Below, in pieces: positions 15,331-23,913 of a DNA stretch of 64,000 bases (the stretch's first letter is position 1; each line of letters opens with the position of its first letter). Both the position numbers and the translations under genes were made by a program. The notes beneath the pieces were generated by a model. The model was not told the origin of the DNA. It did not search any database and saw only the letters and a program-made list of their open reading frames with translations. Source of the stretch: an uncultured Lachnospiraceae bacterium (GTDB lineage: Bacteria > Bacillota > Clostridia > Lachnospirales > Lachnospiraceae); NCBI GenBank assembly GCA_910589105.1, contig CAJUST010000002.1:154970-218969 (forward strand), given 5' to 3'.

Positions 15331-16326
15331 ATGGTTTCAACAGATATAGGGATTGATTTAGGTACAGCAAGTATTTTGGTATATATTAAAGGCAAAGGGG
15401 TTGTGTTAAAAGAACCATCGGTAGTTGCGTTTGACAGAGATACAAATAAAATTAAAGCGATTGGCGAAGAAGCGCGCCTGATGTTAGGCAGGACGCCGGG
15501 GAATATTGTGGCGGTACGGCCATTGCGGCAGGGCGTTATTTCAGATTATACCGTTACGGAAAAAATGATAAAATACTTTATTCAAAAAGCAATCGGCAAA
15601 AAGAACTTCAGGAAGCCCAGAATTAGCGTCTGCGTGCCAAGCGGCGTGACGGAAGTGGAGAAAAAGGCGGTGGAAGATGCGACGTACAATGCAGGCGCAA
15701 GGGAAGTTATGATTATCGAGGAGCCGATTGCGGCGGCGATTGGAGCAGGCATTGACATAGCGAGGCCTTGTGGGAATATGATTGTGGACATTGGGGGCGG
15801 CACGGCGGATATTGCCGTTATTTCGCTTGGAGGCTCTGTTGTCAGCACGTCAATTAAAATTGCAGGAGATGATTTTGACGAAGCGATTGTGCGTTATATG
15901 AGGAAAAAACATAACCTTTTAATTGGGGAAAGAACCGCGGAAGACATTAAAATAAAAATTGGCTCCTGTTTTCCAAACGGGCACAATGAAACAATGGACG
16001 TGCGTGGGCGGAATCTTGTGACAGGGCTTCCAAAGACGGTTTCCGTGTCATCAGAGGAGACGGAGGATGCGCTGCGCGAGCCTACTTTGCAGATTGTGGA
16101 AGCGGTTCACAGCGTATTGGAAAAAACCCCGCCGGAATTAGCGGCGGACGTTGCAGACCGTGGAATTGTACTGACCGGAGGCGGAGCCTTGCTTAGAGGC
16201 TTAGAAGAACTGTTAGAGGACAGGACGGGCATTAGCACCATTACCGCAGAACAGCCGATGACCTGCGTGGCAATCGGTACGGGCAAATTTGTAGAATTTT
16301 TGGCTGGAAAAAGAGATGATGACTAA
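15331..16326 (+). CDS. mbl: MreB/Mbl-family actin-like rod-shape protein
   Basis: A 331-residue bacterial actin that forms membrane-bound filaments guiding lateral wall synthesis. The actin-fold phosphate loops are seen: DIGIDLGTASILVYIKGKG at the N-terminus, IVDIGGGTADIAVISLGG mid-protein and GIVLTGGGALLRGLEELL in the last quarter. EEPIAAAIGAGIDI and the HNLLIGERTAEDIKIKIGS block are MreB-specific. Length is that of the family. I name it mbl rather than mreB because it is followed by two flagellar rod genes, as in Bacillus subtilis (mbl-flhO-flhP), and because mreC and mreD are absent. ATG 15331 follows atgaaagggg. The stop codon overlaps a flagellar-type promoter. Confidence 0.9.
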   Translation: MVSTDIGIDLGTASILVYIKGKGVVLKEPSVVAFDRDTNKIKAIGEEARLMLGRTPGNIVAVRPLRQGVISDYTVTEKMIKYFIQKAIGKKNFRKPRISVCVPSGVTEVEKKAVEDATYNAGAREVMIIEEPIAAAIGAGIDIARPCGNMIVDIGGGTADIAVISLGGSVVSTSIKIAGDDFDEAIVRYMRKKHNLLIGERTAEDIKIKIGSCFPNGHNETMDVRGRNLVTGLPKTVSVSSEETEDALREPTLQIVEAVHSVLEKTPPELAADVADRGIVLTGGGALLRGLEELLEDRTGISTITAEQPMTCVAIGTGKFVEFLAGKRDDD

Positions 16327-16351
16327 ACTATCGGTAAAAGATTGCCGATAA
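16324..16351 (+). promoter_or_regulatory. Sigma-28 (sigma-D/FliA) type promoter of the flagellar rod genes
   Basis: TAAA (16324-16327) lies over the TAA stop of mbl; 16 bases on comes a perfect GCCGATAA (16344-16351). This is the consensus of flagellar sigma factors (TAAA, 15-16 bases, GCCGATAW). TATCGG in the spacer and CCGATA in the -10 box also form an inverted repeat. Confidence 0.8.
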
Positions 16352-16428
16352 TATACTATAAACTATTTTTGGGCATTCAAGGATGAAACACAGTTCAGGG
16401 ATGAAGCAGACAGGAAGGAGAACTGTAA

Positions 16429-17229
16429 ATGGTTAAAGGGTTATATACCGCTTATACCGGAATGGTAGAGGAACAGCGCCGCATGGACGTGATGACGAAC
16501 AATCTTGCCAATGCCAGCACGACCGGATATAAGAAAGAAGGCACAGTGAATCAGTCGTTTGACGACCAGCTTGCCGTTAAGATTAAAGACACTTCGGAAA
16601 TTATGTACGCAAAGCGGCTTGGCGACGTGAATTTAGGCGTAAAAGTCGGCGAGACGTACCGGGATTACACACAGGGTTCTTTTTATGTGACGGATAACAC
16701 ATATGACGTTGCATTGGACGGCAATGGTTTTTTTGCAGTGGAATTTCGGAGCAAGAATGGACAGACTTCCGTCAAATATACCAGAGACGGCAATTTTACC
16801 GTTGACAGGAATGGTTATCTGATGACGAAAGACGGAGATTATGTCTTAAACGCAAATGGGGCGAGAAACGGAGCTGGCGGACAGGCGAATTACGTCAGGG
16901 TGGACCCGAATCAGGACGTCAGGATTGAAGCGGACGGGACGATCTTTCAGGATAACGTCCAAGTTGGGCAGATAGGCGTTGTGGATTTTGCCGATTACAA
17001 TTATCTGGAAAAATATGGTGAGAATTTATACGATATGGTTCAGGGAGGGCAGCGGATTGATTCCAATGCAAGAGTGGAACAGGGATGCCTTGAGATGTCA
17101 AATGTCAACATTGTTTCTGAGATGGTAAGCATGATTACAATCACAAGGGCATATGAAGCGAACCAGAAAATTATAACGACGATTGACGGCTCTTTGGATA
17201 AAGCGGTAAACACAGTAGGACAGGTATAG
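16429..17229 (+). CDS. flhO: Flagellar rod/hook-basal body protein FlhO (FlgF-like)
   Basis: A 266-residue rod protein exported by the flagellar type III apparatus, forming part of the proximal or distal rod that crosses the wall. The N-terminal flagellar rod signature is MVKGLYTAYTGMVEEQRRMDVMTNNLANASTTGYKK in parts (LANASTTGYKK carries the family core), the central domain has GFFAVE and YTRDGNFTVDRNGYL, and the C-terminus ends VNIVSEMVSMITITRAYEANQKII, the coiled rod domain. Position before the FlgG-like gene and after mbl matches flhO of Bacillus. ATG 16429 follows aaggagaa. Expression probably comes from the sigma-28 type promoter upstream, possibly also by reading on from mbl. Confidence 0.9.
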   Translation: MVKGLYTAYTGMVEEQRRMDVMTNNLANASTTGYKKEGTVNQSFDDQLAVKIKDTSEIMYAKRLGDVNLGVKVGETYRDYTQGSFYVTDNTYDVALDGNGFFAVEFRSKNGQTSVKYTRDGNFTVDRNGYLMTKDGDYVLNANGARNGAGGQANYVRVDPNQDVRIEADGTIFQDNVQVGQIGVVDFADYNYLEKYGENLYDMVQGGQRIDSNARVEQGCLEMSNVNIVSEMVSMITITRAYEANQKIITTIDGSLDKAVNTVGQV

Positions 17230-17243
17230 GAGGTTAATCCATT

Positions 17244-18059
17244 ATGATGAGATCACTCTGGTCTGCGGCATCAGGTATGATTGCGCAGCAGACAAATGTA
17301 GATACGATTTCCCACAATCTTGCAAATGTAAATACGACTGGATATAAATCACAGCGGACAGAGTTTAAGTCTTTGCTCTACCAGAATCTCCAGACGAGGA
17401 CGACGACGGCAAACGGAGAGAATAAACCGATTCCGGCGCAGGTGGGTTTGGGGACGCGTGTGGCGTCGACAAGCACATTTTATACACAGGGCGCAATGCA
17501 GGCAAGTGAAAACGATACGGATTTTGCCATTGAAGGCGATGGGTTCTTTTCCGTCCGTGGAGATGATGGCAATGTATACTATACGCGAAACGGCTGTTTC
17601 TTCTGGGCGATTGGCCCGACAGGGACGACCTTATGCAATACGGACGGCTATCCGGTTTTAGACTCCACAGGGAATCCTATCGTAGTCCCGAATGGCGTGA
17701 CAAGCGCGAATATGCGGATTACGAGTGACGGCGTTGTAGGTTATGTGGGAGCGGACGGTACATATACGGCAATGAATCAGACGATTGGGCTATATCAGTT
17801 TACGAATCCGGCAGGGCTTCAGAAACTCTCAAGAAGCCTTTTGGCTGAGACGGCGGCTTCCGGTGAGGCGATGAATGAATTGACGACAAACGGCCTGACG
17901 AGAAGCAATGTGCGCCAGAATTATCTGGAAGGATCCAATGTTCAGGTTGCAGATGAGATGGTAAATCTGATTATTGCTCAAAGGGCATATGAATTAAACT
18001 CGAAGGCAATTCAGGCATCGGACGATATGCTTCAGCAGGCAAATAATCTGAGGCGGTAA
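17244..18059 (+). CDS. flhP: Flagellar distal rod protein FlhP (FlgG-like)
   Basis: A 271-residue rod protein, paralogue of the preceding one. The opening RSLWSAASGMIAQQTNVDTISHNLANVNTTGYKS is split by family motifs, above all LANVNTTGYKSQR; the central part has DTDFAIEGDGFFSV and YTRNGCFFWA; the C-terminus has VQVADEMVNLIIAQRAYELNSKAIQASDDML, the FlgG-type C-terminal helix. ATG 17244 stands ten bases after aggagg; ATG 17247 is less well placed. It lies 14 bases after flhO and 37 before a rod-binding protein, so the three form one operon for the flagellar rod. Confidence 0.9.
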   Translation: MMRSLWSAASGMIAQQTNVDTISHNLANVNTTGYKSQRTEFKSLLYQNLQTRTTTANGENKPIPAQVGLGTRVASTSTFYTQGAMQASENDTDFAIEGDGFFSVRGDDGNVYYTRNGCFFWAIGPTGTTLCNTDGYPVLDSTGNPIVVPNGVTSANMRITSDGVVGYVGADGTYTAMNQTIGLYQFTNPAGLQKLSRSLLAETAASGEAMNELTTNGLTRSNVRQNYLEGSNVQVADEMVNLIIAQRAYELNSKAIQASDDMLQQANNLRR

Positions 18060-18096
18060 TTTTAGCCGGTGAGTGGTTTTGGACGGGAGGAGACAG

Positions 18097-18450
18097 ATGA
18101 GTATTGGAATAGACGGCATAGCGGGGCTTGTGGATCAGACGGGCAAGTCGGCGGCTGACAGCAGAAGCAATGCGTTACAAAATAAACTTGGAGGAGATCT
18201 CACTTCGGCCTCCGATGAAAAATTAAAGGAAGTCTGCAAGGAATTTGAAGCTTATTTTGTGGAACAGGTGATGAAAGAAGTGGAAAAGACCATTCCAAAA
18301 AATGAAGAAGATGAGGATGCTTCCATGTCACAGTTACGGGATTTCTACAAGGAAGAAATGATTCAGACTCTTGCGGAAAATATTTGTGAACAGCAGAATT
18401 TAGGTTTGGCGCAGCAGATGTATGAACAAATGAAACGGAATTATTCATAG
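18097..18450 (+). CDS. Rod-binding protein, FlgJ N-terminal type
   Basis: A 117-residue protein with only the rod-binding half of FlgJ; the C-terminal muramidase domain of the proteobacterial protein is absent, as is usual in Firmicutes. The domain runs from about residue 40: LKEVCKEFEAYFVEQVMKEVEKTIP, then FYKEEMIQTLAENICEQQNLGLAQQMYEQMKR, matching the family core. It probably caps or chaperones rod assembly. ATG 18097 follows gggagga; a longer in-frame frame opening at 18073 has no Shine-Dalgarno. It ends the flhO-flhP operon and is followed by a terminator. Confidence 0.85.
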   Translation: MSIGIDGIAGLVDQTGKSAADSRSNALQNKLGGDLTSASDEKLKEVCKEFEAYFVEQVMKEVEKTIPKNEEDEDASMSQLRDFYKEEMIQTLAENICEQQNLGLAQQMYEQMKRNYS

Positions 18451-18457
18451 GAACGGA

Positions 18458-18490
18458 AAATATTGGATGTGAATGCATCCAATATTTTTA
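18458..18490 (+). terminator. Rho-independent terminator of the flagellar rod operon
   Basis: A perfect 12-bp stem, aaatattggatg (18458-18469) with catccaatattt (18476-18487), a 6-base loop and a short T-tail. Confidence 0.75.
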
Positions 18491-18520
18491 TTCTATCGGA
18501 CGTTTTTGGAGGAAAAGAAA

Positions 18521-20725
18521 TTGGAGACAGTCAAAGGCTGCATAAGCCATATTATTTTTCGGAATCCCGAAAATGGATATACGGTTTTTGAGATGGAATG
18601 CGAGGGAAAAGAAATTACTTGCGTCGGTTCTTTTGCGGTAATTAGCGAAGGGGAATATATCAAGGCGTCCGGTGAATATACAAAGCATCCGACTTACGGC
18701 AAACAGTTTTCTATCCGCCAGATGGAAGAATGTGAGCCGGAAGATGAAGCTTCTATGGAACGGTATCTTGGTTCGGGCGCGATAAAAGGAATCGGGCTTG
18801 CATTGGCGGCGAGGATTGTCAAACGTTTTGGGAAGGACACATTTCGGATCATTGAAGAAGAACCGGAGCGCCTTGCAGAAATAAAAGGCATCAGCATGAC
18901 GAAAGCAATGGAGATTTCCAGTCAGACAGCGGAAAAAAGAGATATGCGCCACGCGATGATTTTTCTTCAAAAATATGGGATTTCTTTGAATCTGGCGATG
19001 AAGATTTATCGGAACTACGGGCAGGAAGTCTATCGGATTATTAAGGAAAATCCCTATCAGTTAGCGGAAGATTTACAGGGCGTGGGGTTTAAAATTGCAG
19101 ATGAGATTGCGGCAAAAGCGGGAATCCGCCCGGATTCGGATTTTCGGATTCGAAGCGGGATTTTGTACAGCCTGCTTTTGGCGGCGGCCGAGGGGCATAC
19201 GTATTTGCCGAAAGATGAGCTGACTGCGCAGACGGCGAAGCTGCTTCAAATTGAAACTTCATTAATAGACAAGCATTATATGGATTTGGCAGTTGAAAAA
19301 AAAATTATGACGAAAGGAACCCGTATTTATGGCGCTTCTTATTACTATATGGAAGCTTCCTCAGCGGCTATGCTTTTGGAATTAAATATCAAATATGAAG
19401 TTTCAGAAGAAGCGTTTAAGGAGCGGATCGAAAGGATTGAAGAACGAAGCGGAATGGAACCGGATAAGATGCAGATCCTTGCGGTAAAAGAAGCGATAAA
19501 AAATGGTTTGTTAATTCTTACCGGAGGCCCGGGAACCGGAAAAACGACGACAATCAATGCCATTATCCATTATTTTGAATTGGAAGGCATGGATATATTT
19601 TTAGGCGCGCCAACCGGACGGGCGGCAAAACGAATGAGTGAGGCGACGGGGTATGAAGCGAGAACGATTCACCGTATGTTAGAACTTACGGGAAACGTAA
19701 ACGGTGTGGGCGGGTTTGCCAGAAATGAAGAATCTCCTCTGGAAACTGACGTTGTGATTATTGATGAAATGTCTATGGTGGACATTCATCTTATGCACTC
19801 CCTGTTAAAAGCGCTTGCTTGCGGGACAAGGCTGATATTAGTCGGCGACGTCAGCCAGCTTCCAAGCGTAGGGCCGGGAAGCGTGCTGAAAGACTTAATT
19901 GAGTCCAATGCGTTTCCAGTTGTAAATCTTGAGAAGATTTTCAGGCAGGCGGCGAAAAGCGATATTATTTTAAATGCGCATAAAATCAATGCGGGGGAAC
20001 ATGTGGAACTGGACAATAAGAGCATGGATTTTTTCTTTTTAAAACGCTATGCCGCTGATCCGATTGTCAATGTCGTGTTACAGCTTGTCGCGCAGAAACT
20101 TCCGAAATATGTAAATGCCTCCCCTTATGATATTCAAGTCCTTACGCCGATGAAGAAAGGCCTTTTGGGTTCCATGCGGCTCAATGGGATTTTACAGCAG
20201 TGGTTAAACCCGAAAGCGGAACAGAAAAAAGAAAAAGAGCATGGCAGCCGTATCTTTAGGGAAGGCGATAAGGTGATGCAGATAAAGAATAACTATCAGT
20301 TGGAATGGGAAATCCGCAGTAAATATGGGATCGTTGTGGAACGGGGGCTTGGCGTTTTTAATGGAGATATGGGAATCATTAGGGAAATCAATGAGTTTGC
20401 GGAAACGATGTCTGTAGAATTTGAAGAAGCGAAAATGGTGGAATATTCATTTAAAAATTTAGAAGAATTAGAGCTTGCCTATGCCATTACGATTCATAAG
20501 TCTCAAGGTTCTGAATATCCGGCAGTTGTGATTCCGCTGTTGGGCGGGCCGAAAATGCTGATGAACCGCAATCTTATTTATACGGCTGTGACGAGAGCGA
20601 AAAAGTGCGTGACGCTTGTCGGGGACGAAAGGACATTTCTGGAAATGATACAAAACACGCAGCAGCAAAAACGTTACTGCGGCCTTGCCGATGAAATTAG
20701 AAAAGGAACGATGGAATGGGTTTAA
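18521..20725 (+). CDS. recD2: RecD2-type ATP-dependent DNA helicase
   Basis: A 734-residue superfamily 1B 5'-3' helicase acting in DNA repair without RecBC. The N-terminal domain begins VKGCISHIIFRNPENGYTVF, the family start; helix-hairpin-helix elements follow near residues 85-200 (IKGIGLALAARIVKRFG, LAEIKGISMTKAMEI, LQGVGFKIADEIA). The motor has Walker A LTGGPGTGKTTT near residue 345, VVIIDEMSMVD as Walker B, GDVSQLPSVGPG, and the C-terminal AYAITIHKSQGSEYPAV and YTAVTRAKK. I take TTG 18521 as start because ggaggaaaa precedes it and it matches the family N-terminus; an upstream ATG at 18473 lies within the terminator hairpin. The stop overlaps comFC by 10 bases. Confidence 0.93.
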   Translation: METVKGCISHIIFRNPENGYTVFEMECEGKEITCVGSFAVISEGEYIKASGEYTKHPTYGKQFSIRQMEECEPEDEASMERYLGSGAIKGIGLALAARIVKRFGKDTFRIIEEEPERLAEIKGISMTKAMEISSQTAEKRDMRHAMIFLQKYGISLNLAMKIYRNYGQEVYRIIKENPYQLAEDLQGVGFKIADEIAAKAGIRPDSDFRIRSGILYSLLLAAAEGHTYLPKDELTAQTAKLLQIETSLIDKHYMDLAVEKKIMTKGTRIYGASYYYMEASSAAMLLELNIKYEVSEEAFKERIERIEERSGMEPDKMQILAVKEAIKNGLLILTGGPGTGKTTTINAIIHYFELEGMDIFLGAPTGRAAKRMSEATGYEARTIHRMLELTGNVNGVGGFARNEESPLETDVVIIDEMSMVDIHLMHSLLKALACGTRLILVGDVSQLPSVGPGSVLKDLIESNAFPVVNLEKIFRQAAKSDIILNAHKINAGEHVELDNKSMDFFFLKRYAADPIVNVVLQLVAQKLPKYVNASPYDIQVLTPMKKGLLGSMRLNGILQQWLNPKAEQKKEKEHGSRIFREGDKVMQIKNNYQLEWEIRSKYGIVVERGLGVFNGDMGIIREINEFAETMSVEFEEAKMVEYSFKNLEELELAYAITIHKSQGSEYPAVVIPLLGGPKMLMNRNLIYTAVTRAKKCVTLVGDERTFLEMIQNTQQQKRYCGLADEIRKGTMEWV

Positions 20726-21468
20726 AAAAGTATTTAAAAGCATGGAGGCGGTTTTTCCATTGGATAGACGGGAAATGTCTGGACTTACTCTATCCGCCCC
20801 GCTGTCCGGTATGCGATAAAGTGACTTTGCCAAAAGACGGCGTCTGCCGGCTATGCAGAAAAAAGATTACTGTCGTGAAAGAACCTTCTTGCATGAAATG
20901 CGGAAAACCCATTTCAAACGCAAGGAGGGAATTTTGTTCGGACTGTAAACGTCACGCGCATAGGTTTACACAGGGAAAAGCGCTATGGGTGTATGAAGCG
21001 GAAGTAAAGAAATCCATTTACCGTTTTAAATATCAAAATAAGCGTGAGTATGGAAGCGTTTATGCGGCAGAAATGGCAAAGGCATATGGAAGCTGGGTAA
21101 AGCAAAAACGGATACAGGCGGTTCTTCCAATTCCACTCTATTCTAAAAAGAAACGAAAGCGTGGGTATAACCAGTCGGAAATTTTAGCGAAAGAGCTTGG
21201 ACGCCTGTTAAAGCTTCCGGTTTGTACGGATGCATTGATCCGGACGCAGGAAACTTTGCCCCAGAAAACGCTCAATTATGCAGAGAGGAAGCAGAATGTG
21301 AGGAATGCGTTTGCATCTGCCAAAAAGACAGGCTTTCAGAGGATTTTGCTTGTAGACGATATTTATACAACTGGGAGTACGTTAGATGCCGCCGCAGACG
21401 TACTTTTGCAGGCAGGCATGTCAGAGGTTTTTGCCTGCTGTATTAGCATAGGGCAGGATAGAGGTTAG
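20716..21468 (+). CDS. comFC: ComF-family phosphoribosyltransferase-like protein
   Basis: A 250-residue protein with an N-terminal zinc-ribbon region, PPRCPVCDKV, CRLCRKK, CMKCGKPI and CSDCKR, followed by a phosphoribosyltransferase fold. The PRPP-binding loop is ILLVDDIYTTGST near the C-terminus, and KRGYNQSEILAKELG is the ComF hallmark. ComFC supports DNA uptake in Bacillus; in other bacteria members have been linked to single-strand DNA handling. It overlaps recD2 by 10 bases, and yvyF follows after 236 bases, echoing the Bacillus order comFC-yvyF, here without flgM. Confidence 0.9.
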   Translation: MGLKKYLKAWRRFFHWIDGKCLDLLYPPRCPVCDKVTLPKDGVCRLCRKKITVVKEPSCMKCGKPISNARREFCSDCKRHAHRFTQGKALWVYEAEVKKSIYRFKYQNKREYGSVYAAEMAKAYGSWVKQKRIQAVLPIPLYSKKKRKRGYNQSEILAKELGRLLKLPVCTDALIRTQETLPQKTLNYAERKQNVRNAFASAKKTGFQRILLVDDIYTTGSTLDAAADVLLQAGMSEVFACCISIGQDRG

Positions 21469-21704
21469 GTAATTGGCAAAAATTCCATAACCGATTTATA
21501 AAATAATTTGAAAAAGTCTTTAAAAACAGAAAGAAATATTGTACAATAAAATATATCTCATCATTTATGATTTCTATGCAATGTGTATAGGCTGTTTGGA
21601 TAAAGTAACCCAAAAGAGCATTCAAAATCGGCATACGGCATTGTTTAGGAGGACCGCAGATACGGCGGGCTGTCATAAGGGAAGATGACTAGGAGGAATG
21701 TGCA

Positions 21705-22115
21705 ATGGATGTGAAAAGCTGTAGAACTTGCGGCAGGCTGTTCAATTATTTGTCTGGCCAGCCGATTTGCCCGGCGTGTAAAAAGAAGCTGGAGAACAAA
21801 TTTATTGAGGTAAGGGACTATATCAGGGAGAATGATTCAGCCACTATGCAGCAGATTGCAGATGACAATGAAGTGTCTGTAAAACAGCTTAAGCAGTGGG
21901 TGCGTGAAGAACGCTTGACCTTTACGGAAAAATCTCCTGTGGGCATTGAATGTGAGTCTTGCGGCGCAATGATAAGGACAGGACGTTTCTGTGAGAAATG
22001 CAAGAACAATATGGCCACGAATTTAAAAGAGATGTATGCAATGCCGGTTGTGGAGCATGATACAAGCTCAAAGAAAAGAGACAAAGACCGTATGCGTTTT
22101 CTGGATAAGGCTTAA
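21705..22115 (+). CDS. yvyF: YvyF-like flagellar operon protein
   Basis: A 136-residue cytoplasmic protein of the flagellar operon family found beside flgM and comF genes in Firmicutes. It has an N-terminal zinc knuckle (CRTCGRLFNYLSGQPICPAC), a central helix-turn-helix-like segment (TMQQIADDNEVSVKQLKQWVREERL), and a second knuckle CESCGAMIRTGRFCEKC. A regulatory role in flagellar gene expression is suggested by family context only. ATG 21705 follows aggagga. flgM, flgK and flgL, which would normally come next, are absent, so the flagellar cluster is broken at this point. The 236-base leader holds a perfect ATTGTACAAT palindrome (21538-21547) and no clear sigma-28 site. Confidence 0.82.
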   Translation: MDVKSCRTCGRLFNYLSGQPICPACKKKLENKFIEVRDYIRENDSATMQQIADDNEVSVKQLKQWVREERLTFTEKSPVGIECESCGAMIRTGRFCEKCKNNMATNLKEMYAMPVVEHDTSSKKRDKDRMRFLDKA

Positions 22116-22175
22116 TGTACATAAGAAAATATGACTGGTTTGTAATTATGTTTTATGACAGAAAGAAGGTTTGGA

Positions 22176-22694
22176 ATGGACAGACGGCATACCCCAAGGG
22201 CAGGGGAGAAGTATCTCGATTTTAAAAACAAACCCTATCAGGTGCTTTGTATGGCGACGAATGCGGATACAAGGGAGCAAATGGTGGTGTATCAGGCGTT
22301 GTATGGAGATTTTGCGTGTTATGCGCGCCCTCTTTCAAAGTTTATGGAAAGGGCGGAGCGTGGAGAGCGTCCGGATGCGTCACGGGAGTATTGTTTTGAA
22401 TTGGTGGACAGGATACCGGATTCTTATTCAAAAGACTGGGAATCCGATGACGCGAATGCAAAAGAAGAACAGGCGAATCCGGTATTATTGGAGTTTTTAG
22501 ATGCGGATACGTTAGAGCGGAAGTATCAGATATTAAAATCTCTGAGGAATACAATTACGAACAGGCTGGTAGATGATTTTGCAGTCGCTCTGGATCTTGT
22601 GATACCGGAAGGAGAGGTTGACGTCCGTTATCAACAGCTTTTAAGCAGTGTGCGTACAATGCAGCAGTATGAAAGCAACAGGTTTCCAAGGTAA
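22176..22694 (+). CDS. DUF1653 domain protein
   Basis: A 172-residue cytoplasmic protein. The first ~75 residues are the DUF1653 beta-rich domain: YLDFKNKPYQVLCMATNADTREQMVVYQALYGDF and CYARPLSKFMERAE in short form show the recurrent 'YqvL..A.....e..VvYqaLYGd...yaRPl..F' pattern. The C-terminal ~90 residues are acidic then helical and are not recognised. Function unknown. ATG 22176 follows agaagg at six bases; ATG 22155 in frame has no ribosome site. It ends at a bidirectional terminator shared with the convergent CYTH gene. Confidence 0.82.
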   Translation: MDRRHTPRAGEKYLDFKNKPYQVLCMATNADTREQMVVYQALYGDFACYARPLSKFMERAERGERPDASREYCFELVDRIPDSYSKDWESDDANAKEEQANPVLLEFLDADTLERKYQILKSLRNTITNRLVDDFAVALDLVIPEGEVDVRYQQLLSSVRTMQQYESNRFPR

Positions 22695-22732
22695 AAAATC
22701 AGGTGGATATTAAACGTCCACCTGATTTTTTT
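22693..22732. terminator. Bidirectional terminator between the DUF1653 and CYTH genes
   Basis: A perfect 15-bp stem, aaaaaatcaggtgga (22693-22707) with tccacctgatttttt (22717-22731), with A-run and T-run on the two sides, so it works for both convergent genes. The right arm lies inside the last codons of the CYTH gene. Confidence 0.88.
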
Positions 22733-23168
22733 GGCTTAATGCGCTGTTATGGTATTTATTGGAAAACGTCACATCTTCCCCAAACCAATCCGGCGGGGTA
22801 AATTGTTTTGCTTCTTTTGTTGTGGGAAACTCCACTTCCGCAAGTATAAGAGGGGAAAGAGAGCCTGTAAAGACATCTAATTCTATCGTATAGCGTTCCT
22901 GATATGGGATCAGGTAGCGAATCTTAGTAATCAGCCTGCCGTCTGTTTTTTGGCGCAGATGGCAATATGCGTCTTTGGTTAAAGGCAGGTTATATTCTTC
23001 CCGAACCATAAGCCCAGAGCCTTTGTACGTTAAGTAATAAGAATCATTGGACTTGCGGATGCGCACGACTGGATTGACGCATAAATATCCCTGTTCGATT
23101 ATTTTATGCGGATAATCCATGTAATTATCCGGAACGCGGGAGACTAGGTATTTTCGTTCAATTTCCAT
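22710..23168 (-). CDS. CYTH-domain protein (triphosphate tunnel metalloenzyme family)
   Basis: A 152-residue single CYTH domain. The N-terminal MEIERKYLV carries the defining ExExK, and the strand residues of the tunnel recur as VVRIRK, YYLTYKG, TKIRYLI, YTIELDVF and LAEVEFPT, which alternate charged side chains as expected of a triphosphate-binding tunnel. Members hydrolyse inorganic or thiamine triphosphate or make cAMP; short stand-alone forms in Firmicutes are mostly inorganic triphosphatases, but the substrate is not proven. It lies 10 bases downstream of the DJ-1 gene and is probably co-transcribed with it. Confidence 0.88.
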   Translation of the reverse strand: MEIERKYLVSRVPDNYMDYPHKIIEQGYLCVNPVVRIRKSNDSYYLTYKGSGLMVREEYNLPLTKDAYCHLRQKTDGRLITKIRYLIPYQERYTIELDVFTGSLSPLILAEVEFPTTKEAKQFTPPDWFGEDVTFSNKYHNSALSQKNQVDV

Positions 23169-23178
23169 GGCAGCCGCC

Positions 23179-23727
23179 TTATGAATAGACTAATTTTTGT
23201 TTTAGATCGTCGACTGCTTCATCGCCTTTGAAATGTTTGACAATGGCGAGCCCGAATGCAATCGCGGTTCCCATGCCGCGGCTGGTAATGAGATTGCCGT
23301 CTGTAACGACAGGATCTTCAGAAATGACAGCTCCGGTCAATTTATCTTCAAATCCGGGATGGCAGGCGGCGTGGCGTTTTTCTAATATTCCGGCGGCGCC
23401 AAGCACAGACGGGGCAGCGCAGATTGCGCAAATTAATTTTTCATGGGATGCAAAATTTTTAATCTGCTGGCATACGCCTTCATGTTTGCCCAGATTTAAT
23501 GTGCCCGGCATTCCGCCCGGTAAAACGATAGCATCGTATTCGTCAAAGTTTACGGAATCAAAAACGGCGTCGGCCAGAAATGTAATTCCATGGGAACCGG
23601 TAATGGAAGCAGTTTCGTTTATTGAAACCATAGTGACGTCTAGTCCGGCGCGGCGTAACAAATCGACAACGGTCAGCCCTTCGATTTCTTCACAGCCGTT
23701 TGCCATAAAAATAGCTGTTTTACTCAT
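23179..23727 (-). CDS. DJ-1/PfpI family protein (YajL/ThiJ-like)
   Basis: A 182-residue DJ-1 superfamily protein. Signature: TAIFMANGCEEIEG at the start with the conserved Glu, the oxyanion loop LPGGMPGTLNL, and the nucleophile elbow ICAICAAPSVLG with the reactive Cys after Ala-Ile. A C-terminal ITSRGMGTAIAFGLAIV closes the fold. Proposed roles include protein or metabolite deglycation, glyoxalase III activity and redox chaperoning; the sequence fits the YajL-like branch. ATG at 23727 (minus strand) is preceded by aggaggttttct. The divergent neighbour is a spore protein gene with its own sigma-G promoter. Confidence 0.9.
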   Translation of the reverse strand: MSKTAIFMANGCEEIEGLTVVDLLRRAGLDVTMVSINETASITGSHGITFLADAVFDSVNFDEYDAIVLPGGMPGTLNLGKHEGVCQQIKNFASHEKLICAICAAPSVLGAAGILEKRHAACHPGFEDKLTGAVISEDPVVTDGNLITSRGMGTAIAFGLAIVKHFKGDEAVDDLKQKLVYS

Positions 23728-23804
23728 AGAAAACCTCCTGTTTCTTATTCATTTACTAACACAATAGCATAAATTAGAAAAAAAATCCATGGTGGAACTT
23801 TCCA

Positions 23805-23834
23805 AACATAAAATTTGTTTTTGGGATCATACTA
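23805..23834 (+). promoter_or_regulatory. Sigma-G type promoter of the SASP gene
   Basis: A perfect forespore -10 box CATACTA (23828-23834) with AACATA (23805-23810) 17 bases upstream as a -35 box related to the xGAATA/GCATA consensus. Predicted start near 23841. Confidence 0.7.
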
Positions 23835-23840
23835 TTCTCA

Positions 23841-23864
23841 GGATAAACAAAACAGTGTTTATCC
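23841..23864 (+). repeat. Perfect stem-loop at the predicted 5' end of the SASP mRNA
   Basis: GGATAAAC (23841-23848) and GTTTATCC (23857-23864) form an 8-bp perfect inverted repeat with an 8-base loop, beginning at the predicted transcription start. A second small GC hairpin (ccgg-cgcag-ccgg) lies near 23877 before the ribosome site. Such 5' hairpins can shield a long-lived spore message. Confidence 0.6.
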
Positions 23865-23913
23865 GCAAACAAAAACCGGCGCAGCCGGAGAAAAAACTAT
23901 GGAGGTGTATACC

